A DNA stretch of 64,000 nucleotides, taken from Pelobates cultripes (lineage: Eukaryota > Chordata > Amphibia > Anura > Pelobatidae). The notes below the pieces were generated by a model, which was not told the origin of the DNA, made no database searches, and saw nothing but the letters and a program-made list of their open reading frames with translations. Positions 10,587-21,429 of the stretch are shown here, in pieces; the first letter of the stretch is position 1, and each line of letters starts with the position of its first letter. The translations under genes and the position numbers were made by a program. The stretch covers positions 276,278,000 to 276,341,999 of the forward strand of contig OW240913.1 in the NCBI GenBank assembly GCA_933207985.1. Reading direction: 5' to 3'.

Positions 10587-10694
10587 GCCCTCTTTTATTA
10601 CAGGCCTACCCGATACGTCGGTTTCGGCACACCACAACCGACTTGCTCATATATCTAACTTATCATAGATACGGCTTTGGTCCCCGACTACAAA
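10587..10694 (+). repeat. Split direct repeat B1
   Basis: A 108-bp unit starting GCCCTCTTTTATTACAGG and ending ACTACAAA, repeated with few changes at 10828-10935. Confidence 0.88.
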
Positions 10695-10790
10695 TTGGAA
10701 GGCGGAGCCTGAAATTGTGGGAGGGGTTACCCGGCTATTTAAACTCAGGCCCCCTACACCACAGGGCTGATGCTGCCGGGTTCATCCCTC
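10695..10790 (+). repeat. Split direct repeat A2
   Basis: Internal-to-terminal copy of A1 (2787-2880), directly abutting the end of B1, as expected for a split-direct-repeat element. Confidence 0.88.
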
Positions 10791-10827
10791 CAACCTCTCC
10801 TATTATACATATTACTATTACAGGTGG

Positions 10828-10935
10828 GCCCTCTTTTATTACAGGCCTACCCGATACGTTGATTTCGGCACACCACAACCGACTTGCTCACATATCTAAC
10901 TTATCATAGATACAGCTTTGGTCCCAGACTACAAA
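10828..10935 (+). repeat. Split direct repeat B2
   Basis: Second copy of the 108-bp B unit. It forms the right end of the element and is followed by a (TA)n tract. Confidence 0.88.
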
Positions 10936-10989
10936 TATATATATATATAATATAAATTTGAAAAAAAAAATTGATAAAAACCAAATAAA

Positions 10990-12010
10990 AACACTAAGGT
11001 TGGCCAGCGTTTGTGACTAAGTGGTTACTACAAAAGACTGGACATACTCCATTTTGATTACCCTAGGTTGTCTATATTTGAAAATGGTATGCCATGATGG
11101 GGTTATTTCACATTTCTGTGCTACCATATGGTCTCAAAACACAACACAGATGTAGCAAACCAATCTGGCAAACTGAATCAGGCAAACCCTATATTGACCC
11201 TGTAACTTTCCAAAACACTATAAAACCTGTATAGGGGGGTATTGTTATACTTGGGAGACTTCGCTGAACACAAATATGAGTATTTAAAACAGTAAAACAT
11301 ATCACGACCATGAAATCAACAGTAAAAGTGCAGTTTTGGGGAAAAAAATCAAAAAACAAACAAACATTTTGAAACCCTGGGTTGTCTACATTTGAAAGGC
11401 AACATAGGCCTCAAAAGCAACATAGGCCCAGCAAACCAATTTGGCAAATTTGAATGTGCAAACATGGAAAAGGGGAAAGCCCTACTTTTGACCCCTGTAA
11501 GTTTGCAAACACCCATAAATCCTGTACATTGGGGGCACTGTTGTACTCGGGAGATGTTGCTGAACACATATTGGGGTGTTCTTTGTAAGTAATACATAAC
11601 AGGAACTGAGAATCCATGCCTAAAGTACAATGTGATAGAAAAATAACAGGAAAAAATGACTACCCAAACATTTGACAAAGACTGGTGGTAGAATTAGTGC
11701 ATGGAAAGTGTTAAAATACCACCCTTTGAAATACCCTAGGGTGTCTACTTCTCAAAAATATATGGTTTGATGGGGTAAAGGACATTGGCCGGCTTCAAAA
11801 ATGTCCCAAATAGGACATGGGTGCATGATGACCAGCTGTGAAAATTACAAGTTGGAAAACTGATATGCGCACCCTCCAAATAAGGTCTTTTAGCCCCCAG
11901 AGAACCTGTCACACCTGTACATGGGGGCATCACTGTACTCAGGAGATGTTGCTGAATGCATATTGGAGTGTTCTTTGGCAGTAACCCTTAAAAGTCTCTG
12001 TTCGTGTATT
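10990..12010. repeat. About 330-bp tandem repeat, three diverged copies
   Basis: Three units recognised by CCCTAGG/GGGTTGTCTA near 11062, 11376 and 11732, each followed by a GGCAAA/CAAAT stretch, a 'CCTGTA...GGGG' block and TGCTGAACACA or TGCTGAATGCA before the next unit. They are diverged from each other, so the array is old. Short ORFs across it are not protein-like. Confidence 0.75.
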
Positions 12011-12028
12011 ATTAAATTGCTATGTGTG

Positions 12029-13090
12029 TGTCACGATTACTAATTGACCCAACATGCAAAACTTTATTAACACAAACAACGTATACCGGACCTTAGAATG
12101 GCCGGACTTAACATAAAAAAGAATGGTCAAAATAACAAGCAAAGGTCTGGGATACAGAATGAAACAATACTCATAAACTAGCCAAGGGTCAGGATACCAG
12201 AAGTAGGGAAACTCAAAAACATAAGCCAAATTTAAAAACCAGAAATGCAATACCAAGAACGTGCTCTCTGACAACCAACAAGTAGAAACCACAACAGGGC
12301 ACTGAGAAAAGGCATTACAGGGTTTAAATATGCCTCTCTTTGCTGTGATTGGTTATTACATGGCCCTTGACCCTTATAACATGTTCAGCCTCACCTTGCG
12401 GTATTTGCAGTAGTTGCCTTCCTGATAAATGCGGAAGTGCCATTCATATCTGACTCCTGCGACATCTTGGTGGACGCCGGCCGCTGTGGATCCACACCAA
12501 TATGTAGCCTCACATCCGCCCCCGCTACTGATGATTTTGACATGCGTGTGTCGTCACATAAAGGATGCACATTCTGGGGTCAAAGGCTGGGTACGGCCAA
12601 TCGGATCTGAAGGAGGTTTATTTAAACTCCTTTTTTTCCTTTTACTCATTGCCCTGTTGTGGTTTCCCTTAGTGGTTGTCTGAGAGTGTATTCCTGGGCG
12701 TTTATTTCTGGTTATTGACTTTGGCTTTCTCTTATCGTTGTATCCCATTCTGTGTCCCCGACCTCGGCAAGTATTCTGACTATTCTTTGGTACGTTAAGT
12801 CTGGCCATTCTAAGACCCGGTAAGACGTTACTTTCTATTCCTAGGTGTGATACAGTTTTACGTGCGGGATCAATTATTAATCCTGACAACCCCAAAACGT
12901 GCGTGTGCGTCGATATCATGACATCACATGCACACTGCCACCATCTTTAATGTGGGCAGTGCGCCCTTTAACATTGAGAACGGGACCGCAGTGGCCGGCG
13001 TCCCTTTGAACGCCGCACCAGCCGGACCCATCTTCACTGAGGATTTGGCGGCACTCTACCACGATCCAGGTAAGTTATTTTTTCCATTTA
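12029..13090 (-). mobile_element. Ty3-type 3' LTR, minus, split by another LTR
   Basis: The minus-strand LTR starts (its 3' end) with TGTCACGATT at 12029. Its U3 reads through 12300-12374 (ATTTAAA box, GATTGGTTA), is interrupted at 12375-12888, and resumes at 12889 with ACCCCAAAACGTGCG. The order equals the reverse complement of the solo LTR at 13763-14363. It sits at the 3' end of the minus-strand Ty3 gene remnants beginning at 13056 and is therefore probably that element's own 3' LTR. Confidence 0.7.
12375..12888 (+). mobile_element. Solo LTR, plus, nested in an LTR
   Basis: Ends TCCTGACA at 12888. Its body matches the LTR at 57981-58444 (TGCCCTGT-GTGGTTTCCCTTAGTGG, a decaying 'CTTTGGCTTTC' tract and a final GATCAATTATTAATCCTGACA block). 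Flanks ACCCT (12370-12374) and ACCCC (12889-12893) suggest a 5-bp target duplication. The left terminus is degenerate (TATAAC instead of TGTCAC), so the start is approximate. Confidence 0.65.
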
Positions 13091-13499
13091 CGGCGCGACC
13101 GTCCTGCTCATGTCCGACCGCGCTGATCAGGGACTTACAATTATAAGAAGTATCGGCGTGGCTGCACTGATTAACCGCAGGCACGTTGATCATAGCCCAT
13201 TGTGCCATGACAGTAACCCCCTCTTGAAGAGCGCCCACCGGGTGGGCCGGACCAGGTTTGAGAGGAAACTTGGCATGGAAAGATCGGAGCAGACAACCAG
13301 CATGAACCTCAGTTGCAGGAACCCAAGACCTTTCCTCGGGATCATAACCCCTCCAGTCCACTAAATATTGAAGAGAACCACAGGACAACCTGGAATCAAC
13401 AACAGAACTGACTTCGTACTCTTCTTGACTGTCAACAACCACAGGAGGAGGAGGAATTGAAGGAGCAGTATACTTATTACAAACCAAAGGTTTACGCAA
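13056..13499 (-). pseudogene. Chromodomain at integrase C-terminus
   Basis: Minus-strand frame with EYEVSSVVDSRLSCGSLQYL, then VDWRGYDPEERSWVPATEVH, a canonical chromodomain (aromatic cage positions Y, W and the W of SWVP). Ty3-type chromoviruses use this module to direct integration to chromatin carrying methylated histone tails (family knowledge). The frame is separated from the upstream integrase segment (13361-13740) by a frameshift. It ends near the U3 of the flanking LTR. Confidence 0.88.
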
Positions 13500-13740
13500 G
13501 GAGAAATGGAAGGTATTCGGAAAATGAAGATTAGCAGGAAGGGCAAGGAATAAGAAACAGGGTTAATCCTGTGGAGGACACGAAAATGTCCTATGTATCT
13601 GGGTGCAAATTTCATAGAGGATACTGTCAACCTGATATGTTGTGAAGAAAGCCAAACTTTGTCACCAACCTGGTACACAGGTGTGGCACCACACCGCTTG
13701 TCAGCATGACCTTTAGAAGAGCAGCAGCAATGTTTAAAGC
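13361..13740 (-). pseudogene. Integrase C-terminal (GPY/F-like) domain
   Basis: Reads VYQVGDKVWLSSQHIRLTV and FAPRYIGHFRVLHRINPVSY, the standard C-terminal integrase fold of Ty3-type elements (GPF/Y replaced by GHF). The frame then degrades in a shifted reading. Upstream coding runs to the solo LTR insertion at 13763. Confidence 0.85.
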
Positions 13741-13762
13741 ATCATGAAACTGATTTCAAGTG

Positions 13763-14363
13763 TGTCACGGCCCCCGGCTCGCCGCCATGTGCGTCCGTAC
13801 CCAATCGCACCAACTCACTGAGTTTACCTGCTCAGCGGTGAGCTGGGAACCGTTCCTCCATGCCGCTCAGGGAAATTCAAGATGGCGCCATGAGGTCGCG
13901 TCCATCCATGGCTCCATCCCCCAAAATTATACGAACGTGTGCGTGACGTCACGACGTCAACACATGCACACGTTCTGGGGTCAGAGGTCACCCTCTGACC
14001 AATCAGAGCATAGAGAGGGATATTTAAATCCCTAATTCACCCCAGTACCTTGCCCTGTCGTGGTTTCCTGTTCCTGGTTCCCTAGAGTGCGTTTATCTTT
14101 GTGAATATTACTTCCTGGTATCCTGATCTTGGCTTTCCCCTGGTTATTCCGAATTCTGGTTCCCCTGACTTGACTTGTTTAAACGGTATCTGAGTATTTC
14201 TGGCTTCCTTGACCTGGCTTTCCCTTTGACCATTCTCTATCTCTAGCACATTAGTCCGGCCATTCTAAGGTCCGGTTTACGCTCTGTCCTTTTATTTCCT
14301 TTCCTTTTGTATGTATATGTTTACATAGTTTCTGCGTGTTGGACCACACTAGCAGCCGTGACA
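13763..14363 (+). mobile_element. Solo LTR (601 bp) with AAGTG target duplication
   Basis: Begins TGTCACGG, ends CCGTGACA and is flanked on both sides by AAGTG (13758-13762, 14364-14368). A TATTTAAAT box near 14020 and pyrimidine-rich 'CTGGTTCCC' tracts resemble the Ty3 LTRs at 12375 and 57981. It interrupts the integrase gene of the minus-strand Ty3 element, whose reading resumes beyond 14364. Confidence 0.92.
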
Positions 14364-14451
14364 AAGTGTCACTTATGAGAGTTAAATGAAAATCCAAAGA
14401 AGGAATGGCAGTATCGGAAAATGCAGTAGGTGTGACAGTAGCATGCCGACA

Positions 14452-14696
14452 GTTACACCCTGTTCCAAATTATTATGCAAATTCTATTTAAGTGTCACAA
14501 AGATTAAATATTTTGTTTTTCAGTTTAACTCATTTGTGTCTCAGGGCTCTTTTGATCACTGAAAACAATCTTGGACACCTGTGATAATTAGATTGCCAGG
14601 TGAGCCCAATTTAAGGAAAAACTACTAAAGGAGGGTGTTATGGGGAAGAAAAATGATCTCTCTGCTTCATAATAATTTGGAACAGGATGGAGTAAC
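14452..14696. mobile_element. MITE with 19-bp terminal inverted repeat
   Basis: CCTGTTCCAAATTATTATG (14459-14477) is the exact reverse complement of 14668-14686. Flanks GTTAC and GTAAC lie just outside. Integrase coding on the minus strand (SPFFVT, then CRHATVTPTAFS) reads straight through if the unit is removed, which proves insertion. The superfamily was not assigned. Confidence 0.8.
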
Positions 14697-15164
14697 AAAG
14701 AATGGACTTAGACCTGAGGAATCATGAGTGGTATTGTTCCTAGCAAACTCAGCCTATGGCAACAAATCAGACCAGTTCTCTTGCGTGCTATTAATGAAAC
14801 AACTTAAGTATTGTTCCAGAGACTGGTTAGTCCTTTCAGCTGCACCGTTAGTCTGTGGATGATAGGATGAGGAGAACGATAATTCTATACCCAATTGTTT
14901 GCTGAAGGATCTCCAAAACCTAGATACAAATTGAGAATCTCTGTCAGACACAATATTCAGTGGAATACCATGTAACCTGAATATCTCCTTTATGAATATG
15001 TGTATGAGTTTTTGGGTGGAAGGCAGTTTCTTAAGTGGAATTAAATGAGCCATCTTAGAGAACCAGTCAATGACCATTAGTATGGTGTTAAAACCTTTAG
15101 AGACTGGAAGTTCGACAATAATATCTTGCTCCTGTTCTTCCTCAAAATCATATTGCCTAGACAT
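14697..15164 (-). pseudogene. Integrase catalytic core, Ty3 type
   Basis: Shows MVIDWFSKMAHLIPLKKLPS (first catalytic aspartate), VSDRDSQFVSRFWRSF (second aspartate) and SSSYHPQTNGAAERTNQSLEQ (catalytic glutamate, D,D35E spacing). This is the rve core of an LTR-element integrase, acting in nuclear DNA insertion. The zinc-binding N-terminal domain is deleted: EEEQEQD is followed almost at once by the core. It is directly preceded on the minus strand by the RNase H segment. Confidence 0.92.
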
Positions 15165-15870
15165 TTCTTGTGCCTGGTCTGTATGTAATCACAAAATTGA
15201 AGCGTGACAAGAACAGAGACCATCTGGCTTGTCTGGAAGGCAATCTCTTGGCTTCACCTATGTAAGCCAGATTATTGTGATCAGTGATGATCAAAAGTGG
15301 ATCTTTAGAACCCTCCAAAAGATGTCGCCATTCTTTTAAGGTCTGGATAATGGCTAACAGTTCTCTGTTGCCTATATCATAGTTTCTTTCTGCTGGCGAT
15401 AGATTTCTGGAGAAAAACCCACATAGGTGTAAAGGGTTGTGCTGTCTTTCCCTCTGAGATAGAACAGCACCTACCCTGAGCAGAAGCAAACAAACAAAAA
15501 ATGCTTCTTTAACTTCCTGTGACCATATGTGACAGTTTACACACTTAAGAGTTAGGTTAGTAATGGGGACTATAAGAGTAGAGAACCCCTTTGTGAACCT
15601 ACGATAATGCTGAATAGCTTTCAGTCCACTGGGTAGGAGCCAGTGCAGAACTGCCTCACGTTTTCTTGGATCCATTTGGAAACCAGAAGCAGAAATCACA
15701 TAACCTAGGAACTGAATCTCTAACTGATCAAATAGGCACTTTTCAAGTTTACAGTATAACCCATTTTATAGTAGTGCTTGTAAAACCTGTTTTACATGCC
15801 TATGGTGAGTGGAGATATCAGAAGAATATATGAGTTTTTCATCGAGATACACCAATACAAATGAAGAAAT
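15157..15870 (-). pseudogene. Ty3-type RT end and RNase H
   Basis: The minus reading starts VYLDEKLIYSSDISTHHRHV (YLDD box with the second D changed to E), a stop, then LYCKLEKCLFDQLEIQFLGY, FQMDPRKREAVLHWLLP, and RNase H blocks ERNYDIGNRELLAI (Glu) and ITDHNNLAYIGEAKRLPSRQ. It ends at YRPGTRNV, where K-ADALSRQ continues in another frame at 15164. The N-terminal two thirds of RT and all of gag and protease are missing on the right. Confidence 0.9.
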
Positions 15871-16300
15871 GAATTATTTTTCAACTCCCCACTTGTAGTT
15901 GATATACCACTGTAAGCTGTTTTACCGAGAGTTGGTTATAGCTCAGAAAAACGTGAGTTGGCAATTTTTAGTTCTATGTCGTCTATAGTCCATAGACTTA
16001 CAATACTGCACTATTGGTCTCCTATTTTCTCTTTTGCATATGACATTGATGTGTGATACCACTCTGGAGACATCTTATTCAATATTTGAAGACTTTTAAA
16101 ACCTCAAAAGGACATTTTTATTTTTTTACTTGGTACCTATTTTATTACTTACCACAAGATTGTATTTATTTTAGTGCTACCTGTATCCTTTGTTCTGTTT
16201 GTTCGATTTATCCTTGAAGGTTTTTAGGTTTACCTTATTATTCAGGTGTGCAGCCCCCTTGTGATCAGTTTTTGTAGCACTGTTCCACCTTTGCTTGTTA
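15871..16300 (+). repeat. Single-arm relative of fold-back family
   Basis: Contains TAGCTCAGAAAAACGTGAG (about 15940-15958), then TGCACTATTGG at 16006-16016 and a CAGCCCCC block near 16252, in the same order as 25031-25273. Diverged, with no ORF. Assignment rests on this motif order. Confidence 0.45.
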
Positions 16301-16670
16301 AGAACATGTTAACATTGGGTATTTCTTAACTCAGGACAAAATTTAGAAACTATTTAGCACAGGTGTTTTTTGGCGGTTGCAGATGCAAATCAGATATTGG
16401 GGGTCAAAGTTAGAAAAAGTGTATTTTTTTTACATTTTTCATCATATTTTAGAAAACATTTTATAGTAAATTATATGATATGATGAAAAAAAGGTATCTT
16501 TAGAAAGATCATTTAATGGCGAGAAAATCTGTATATAATATGTGTGGGTACAGTAATTGAATATGTGGAAAATTACAACTAAACACAAACACCACAGAAA
16601 TGTAAAAAGAGCCTTGGTCCTTAACGGTAAGAAAATTGAAAACCGGTCTGGTCACTAAGGGGTTAAACTT
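16300..16670. repeat. Interspersed repeat fragment
   Basis: AT-rich segment with an ATTATATGATATGATGAAAA core that ends near CACTAAGGGGTTAA. Non-coding. I judge it a fragment of a common repeat from its composition and the 'AAGGGGTTAA' ending, but could not test copy number. Confidence 0.35.
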
Positions 16671-17690
16671 CACAGGTGACTAAGGGTTCCAATCAATCCC
16701 AAACAATCGCTAAACTCTTTACCCTGATAAGAATTGATGTGGTAAACAAAGTCTAAAAAAACATGTAAAACAAATAGTATTTCATACCTACAATACATTT
16801 GTGATTGCAGATCTTTGTACTTCTTTTTTGGACAATAAAATATGGTCAAAGACAGGTCCTAATATCTAAGATAACTATTATACAATAACAAACATCCTGA
16901 TTAAAAAAACAAAACAACAACAAACAAATAAATCTCAAGTGTATAAAAAAGAATAAGTGTAATGTGCGTATTTGTTAGTTATAATGCAGTTTGTCGACAC
17001 TCATATAAACTTTTAGAACATTCAAGTAAATTATGTGCTTTGTTCAATTGTTTATTAAATGGCACCAACATACACATCTGAGATTTTCTCCTTCACATTA
17101 CTTTTTGTTACCATGAGAATAAGTCGACACATTTGTAAACATGAGTTTTATGAAGCAGTGCTTGACATTTGCAGTTTAGAAACCTATAATCTGAAAGTGA
17201 ATAGGTTTGTTTGCTTTCTTAATTTACCAGCATGAGGTGTATCATTATTCCTGAAAAGAGAATTGTTAAAGAAGCTGCTTACTTCTGCATGTTGTTAGTA
17301 AAAAAACTATCTGAAACACCGAAGTCAACTGTTTCCTTATTTTTAATGCACTACTGATGTAGACATGTTGTTTATTTTTCCTTTAGGTTTACCATTAATA
17401 GAGGACACTTACAGATAAAATACATTTTACAAACTTTTATTTTGGAAAGTCCATAACAAGTTTGAATTTGTTTTTTTACTGTATATTGATAATTATGGTA
17501 TAGGATATTTTTCTACTTATGTTAACTAGTTTAATATAATGGAAATTATTATTATTACTTAATGGTTGTGTATTTTTGATTTAATTTTATAAAACTATTT
17601 TAAATTCTACTTTTTTATTGAGGTAAACGCAGTACAATACAGTGTGGCAGTACGATGATGCATACAAGTAAAAAATATATCTCAGGTACA
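16671..17690. other. AT-rich, no gene seen
   Basis: No ORF of note, no clear repeats. The stretch 17150-17400 has mixed composition without simple repeats and could be unique sequence. Confidence 0.4.
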
Positions 17691-17691
17691 T

Positions 17692-18560
17692 TTACTGATG
17701 ATTTATACCCAATTTTACATTAAAAAAAAAGAATAAAAACAAAACAAGTAACTGATTTGGGGGACGGTAGATTCCACCAAGAACTACCTTTTTCGCTTGC
17801 TGGCAGGAAGAATAGATGCTATTAGGCATTTGACGTAATGTGGTAATTCTTCTGCCACAATAGTATTGGGTATGTCCCTCATCTTTATATGATTGCATCT
17901 ATGTCTGTCCTCCATTGCTGCCATTTGCTGCATTATCACTTGTTGACATATCGGTTTGGAGTTCCATGATAGCTTCCTCTGCTGCTTGGACTCTGTCAGT
18001 GACCACTTGAACATCAGCTTTCACAACATTTATGTCTGCAGCTAGGAGTTGCTTTATTTCTTGAATCAAGTTGGCAGAAGGTGTCTGTGGCATCCCCGAT
18101 GTCTGGTGAGTATCAGGGGGTGTAGACTGTCATGACGGCCTAGAGGTGCCTGGAGTTTCAGACGCCGCCATCTTGGCCTTGGTTGGTATTGCAACAGAGC
18201 ACCAATGTGCTTCAGAAGGGGGACTGGCTGGGAGCAGTTTGCGCCCCATGGTTTCTTGGCTATCCTGTGATGACCAGTGTTGGTGAAGGGTGTGCAATAT
18301 TCACCCTCTGAGAGAGGACTGCCAGGGACGCTCCCGATGATAGGCCTGGTTGTCGGGTAGCAGCTCTGTGTCTCTGCCATTTTGTGCTTTGAAAAATTGC
18401 TAAGAAAGAATAGCATAAAAATGCATGGAAGGATACCCCAAGATGCGTGGAGTGACCCTTTTGTCTGGATGAGGTGAGTGAGTCCGAATTTTTGGCAGAT
18501 TGAGTCAGACCCACGGAAGCTACCAGAATTTGAAACTGCTCAGCCACACTGCCAGGCTTT
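17692..18560 (-). pseudogene. L1/Tx1-like ORF1 remnant
   Basis: On the minus strand a helical segment (ANLIQEIKQLLAADINVVKA and VVTDRVQAAEEAIMELQTD, coiled-coil-like heptads) is followed by MAAMEDRHRCNHIKMRDIPN, then LPHYVKCLIASILPAS. This resembles the start of the RNA-binding domain of L1/Tx1 ORF1 proteins ('LEDRsRRnNiri.GiPE'). Several frames are needed, so it is dead. Upstream frames to 18547 are poorly conserved and may be the N-terminal part. Confidence 0.6.
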
Positions 18561-19084
18561 GCACCCCAATATTATACATTTCTATATTAATAATGATCTA
18601 CATGAATGTTACCTCTTTTAGCCTCACAACCAGCCACAAGGAATTGCATGGGTTGTCTATTGTTAGTCTATTATAATTTGATCTAGTCACAGTCTGAAAA
18701 CAGAGTTTACAAAACAAAATTCAGCTATTTAATGAAAGCTAACAGTCATACTCTCAGTAGTGTACTAACAGGGAGATAGGGCAGTCTGCCCTAGGTAATA
18801 GGTGAGATGGGCATGATATGTTGGCAGGGCAGAAAGGTGAGCATCCCTTCTCTGTGTTATCTCACTGTGTTGCTTAAAAAGCAGGTCTGCTGCAGAGGGT
18901 GTTCAGATTTCACTGTGTGGTCTATCAGAAATGCTCTAGGCTCTGTGTAGCAGTGTGAATGTGGGGGATAAAACTAAACATAATACCCTGCCTTCTCTCC
19001 ATTCAACTTACATGATGGGAGAACAGAGCAGCCCTAGCAGACCAGGCAGAGAAACATGAAGACCTCTGCTATGGACCTACATTC
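18561..19084. other. Non-coding, no gene seen
   Basis: Mixed composition. A GGGCAGTCTGCCCTAGG motif near 18780 suggests the end of an old hAT-type element, but no partner end or target duplication was found. Confidence 0.3.
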
Positions 19085-19580
19085 CATACTACATTGGAAC
19101 AAGTAAGTTGGAGGCACACAATGGAAAACACACAAAAGGGTGAGGCATTAGGGAAGACACAAAATGGAGTGAGGGAAATACAGAAGGAACACAATGGAAT
19201 GAGGGGAATACAGAAGGCACAATATGGAGTGAGGAGATAAGGAAAGACACACAAAGTGTATTTGGGGTATGAAAAGACATATAAGTAGATAAGCAGAAAC
19301 ACAAAAGGGGTTATGGAAAGACACAAAAGGGGTTTATGGGTAAACACGAATGACAACGGGGGTTAAGGGATAGTTAAGGGGTTAAGGGGATATGGAGAGA
19401 CACAAAAAAGTGTAATTGGGTTCAGAAAAAGGGTTTAGGTAGAAAAAATGGAAGATGATAGGTAATGACAGGCACAAAACGTCTGTGATGAGAGCACATA
19501 GAGGCATGTAAGTGGGTGAGGGAGTTGTGATGGACACAAAAAGGTTGAGGAAGTAAAGAAAGACAAAAATAAAAGAAAGA
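19085..19580. repeat. Purine-rich imperfect tandem repeat
   Basis: Degenerate units of the kind ACACAAAAGGGGTTA and GAGGGAAATACAGAAGGCAC recur every 30-40 nt. Minus-strand ORFs here (CVFPYLLTPYCAFCI-like) are translations of the repeat. Confidence 0.7.
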
Positions 19581-21429
19581 GGAGTGATGTGCAGAAAGAG
19601 GGAAGATTGTCAAAAGCTACAGGTTGGTAGGTACACCTCAGCATGCTCTTATTCACATAGGAGTGGTTTGTTTTTGTGCCCATTCAAGACTGCAAAAGAG
19701 TATTTTAGACAGGGGTAAAACTGGAGAGCTAGTGACCTTAATATGAAAGCATAGCATATCTGTGTATATAATTAAATAGATTAATAAGGGTTCACCCAGC
19801 TTCTCCTAAAGCCAAATATAAAAAAAGATTAAAAAAAAAAAACCTTATCTAACTGCAGGCTCTCCCGTAAGACTTAACTTCCCTTTTCTCATTCTAGGGC
19901 TCCAGTACAGGGCATGATCAGCACTCACACGACCAAGACATTAAGTTTGTGATTTGTATGCCCCTTGTATAGGACCTCTCTAACTTTTAACATTGCAATA
20001 AATGTTATGTTTTATAAAGCATCAGACTAATGTTTATTAAAGGAAGTTTTATCTTGGGGATACCTTGTACTTCTAGTTGCAGGTAAAATTACACACTAAG
20101 CTAGAAATAATGTCACATCTTGAAAAAGTACTGGTAATTTACTGGAACAAATATCTGAATCAGATTCTTATACAATAGGTTCACATTCTCCCATAAGATT
20201 TAGGCCATAATCAGAATAGTTGACAGATTTAATTGTTAGCTGAAATTACCTGAACAATATAAGTCAACCAATAAATAAAGACATGACAAATGTAACTTTA
20301 TTTACAACCATAAAAACTTTTCTAAAAACAGACATTGTGTTATAAATTAAATATAGGATGCATATGTGTGAATTATAAAAGCTTATCTGAACAATATTTG
20401 AGAGCATTTACTGAATATTTACTTGATTTTACATATAAAATGTTTGCATTTCAAATTGTTTATTTATTGCAGGATAAAATAAATCAAATTACAATTAATC
20501 ATGTAATACCAACACATTCTGAGGTACTTTTCAATAGGAAACAAGACACGCATTTAATTCCAACAAAATATGTGTGACATACTGGAACAGTATCAATATT
20601 ATTTGAAATCATATATATTGTGTCATGGGCATCTAGTACTTGAGAATCCCTCCAAAAATACTAATTTTGAGAATCCTTTGCATATTGTATTTTTTTTAGT
20701 AAATCATATCTTATCAGTTTCATAACTTATCAAGCATATCTTACAATTTCTGTCAATTGTTGCGTTGTTTGTCAAATTTACTGGATCTGTAATTTTAGAT
20801 AGATGCTTCTCAAAAAAAAAAAAATTACAAGTAGAGTAATTGCTAAAATATTTTTGCCATGGCCAAAGAAACACATTTCTTTGAGCACACTTAAGAATCT
20901 AATATTTTTGGATAAGTGTATTAAATATTTTAAAGGATCCCTCATGGTCTTTTCTAATGTTCCTTATATGTTCTTCCACCCTCGTGTGTAAATTTCATTT
21001 TGTGTGACCCACATATTTTAGGCCGCATGGACATTCCAAAAAATAAATTACATTAGTTGAGTGACAGGTAATGAGACTCTTTATTGTGAATTCTTCATCA
21101 TTTTGTGTATTACAAAATTTTCCTATATGTCTCTTTTAGTTATTAGTGCTCCTGCATGCTAAACACATACCGCGCTCAAAGAGTAATCAATGAATGAAAA
21201 CAGAGAAGTCAATGAAACTAAACCAGGGATGGATAACGCCATGCCTATTATTTGTAATTACAGCCATGGTAACCAACAATTTAGGAAAATTATTAACAAA
21301 CATTGTTTTTATTCTTTATTTTATTCCCCATGTAATCTTCACCATAAGGACCAATTTACCACAGTTCTCAATATATATTTTAAGATATTTTAAGATATTT
21401 AAACCATTGGATAACAGTTCATGCTGATC
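19581..21429. other. AT-rich, no gene seen
   Basis: Short A/T runs and low-complexity ORFs only. No family recognised. Confidence 0.4.

Larger units (their letters stand above)
2787..10935 (+). mobile_element. Ngaro-like element with split direct repeats
   Basis: A roughly 8.1-kb plus-strand element. Its left end (A1, 2787-2880) reappears near the right end as A2 (10695-10790), and A2 is sandwiched between two copies of a 108-bp unit, B1 (10587-10694) and B2 (10828-10935). A1-genes-B1-A2-B2 is the split-direct-repeat layout known for PAT and Ngaro elements. Inside are gag-like (7086-7730), RT and RNase H (7750-8800) and tyrosine recombinase (8880-9157, resumed 10212-10545), all with stops and shifts. 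Two later insertions interrupt it: a fold-back unit at 4835-6396 and a solo LTR at 9158-10206. Confidence 0.82.
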
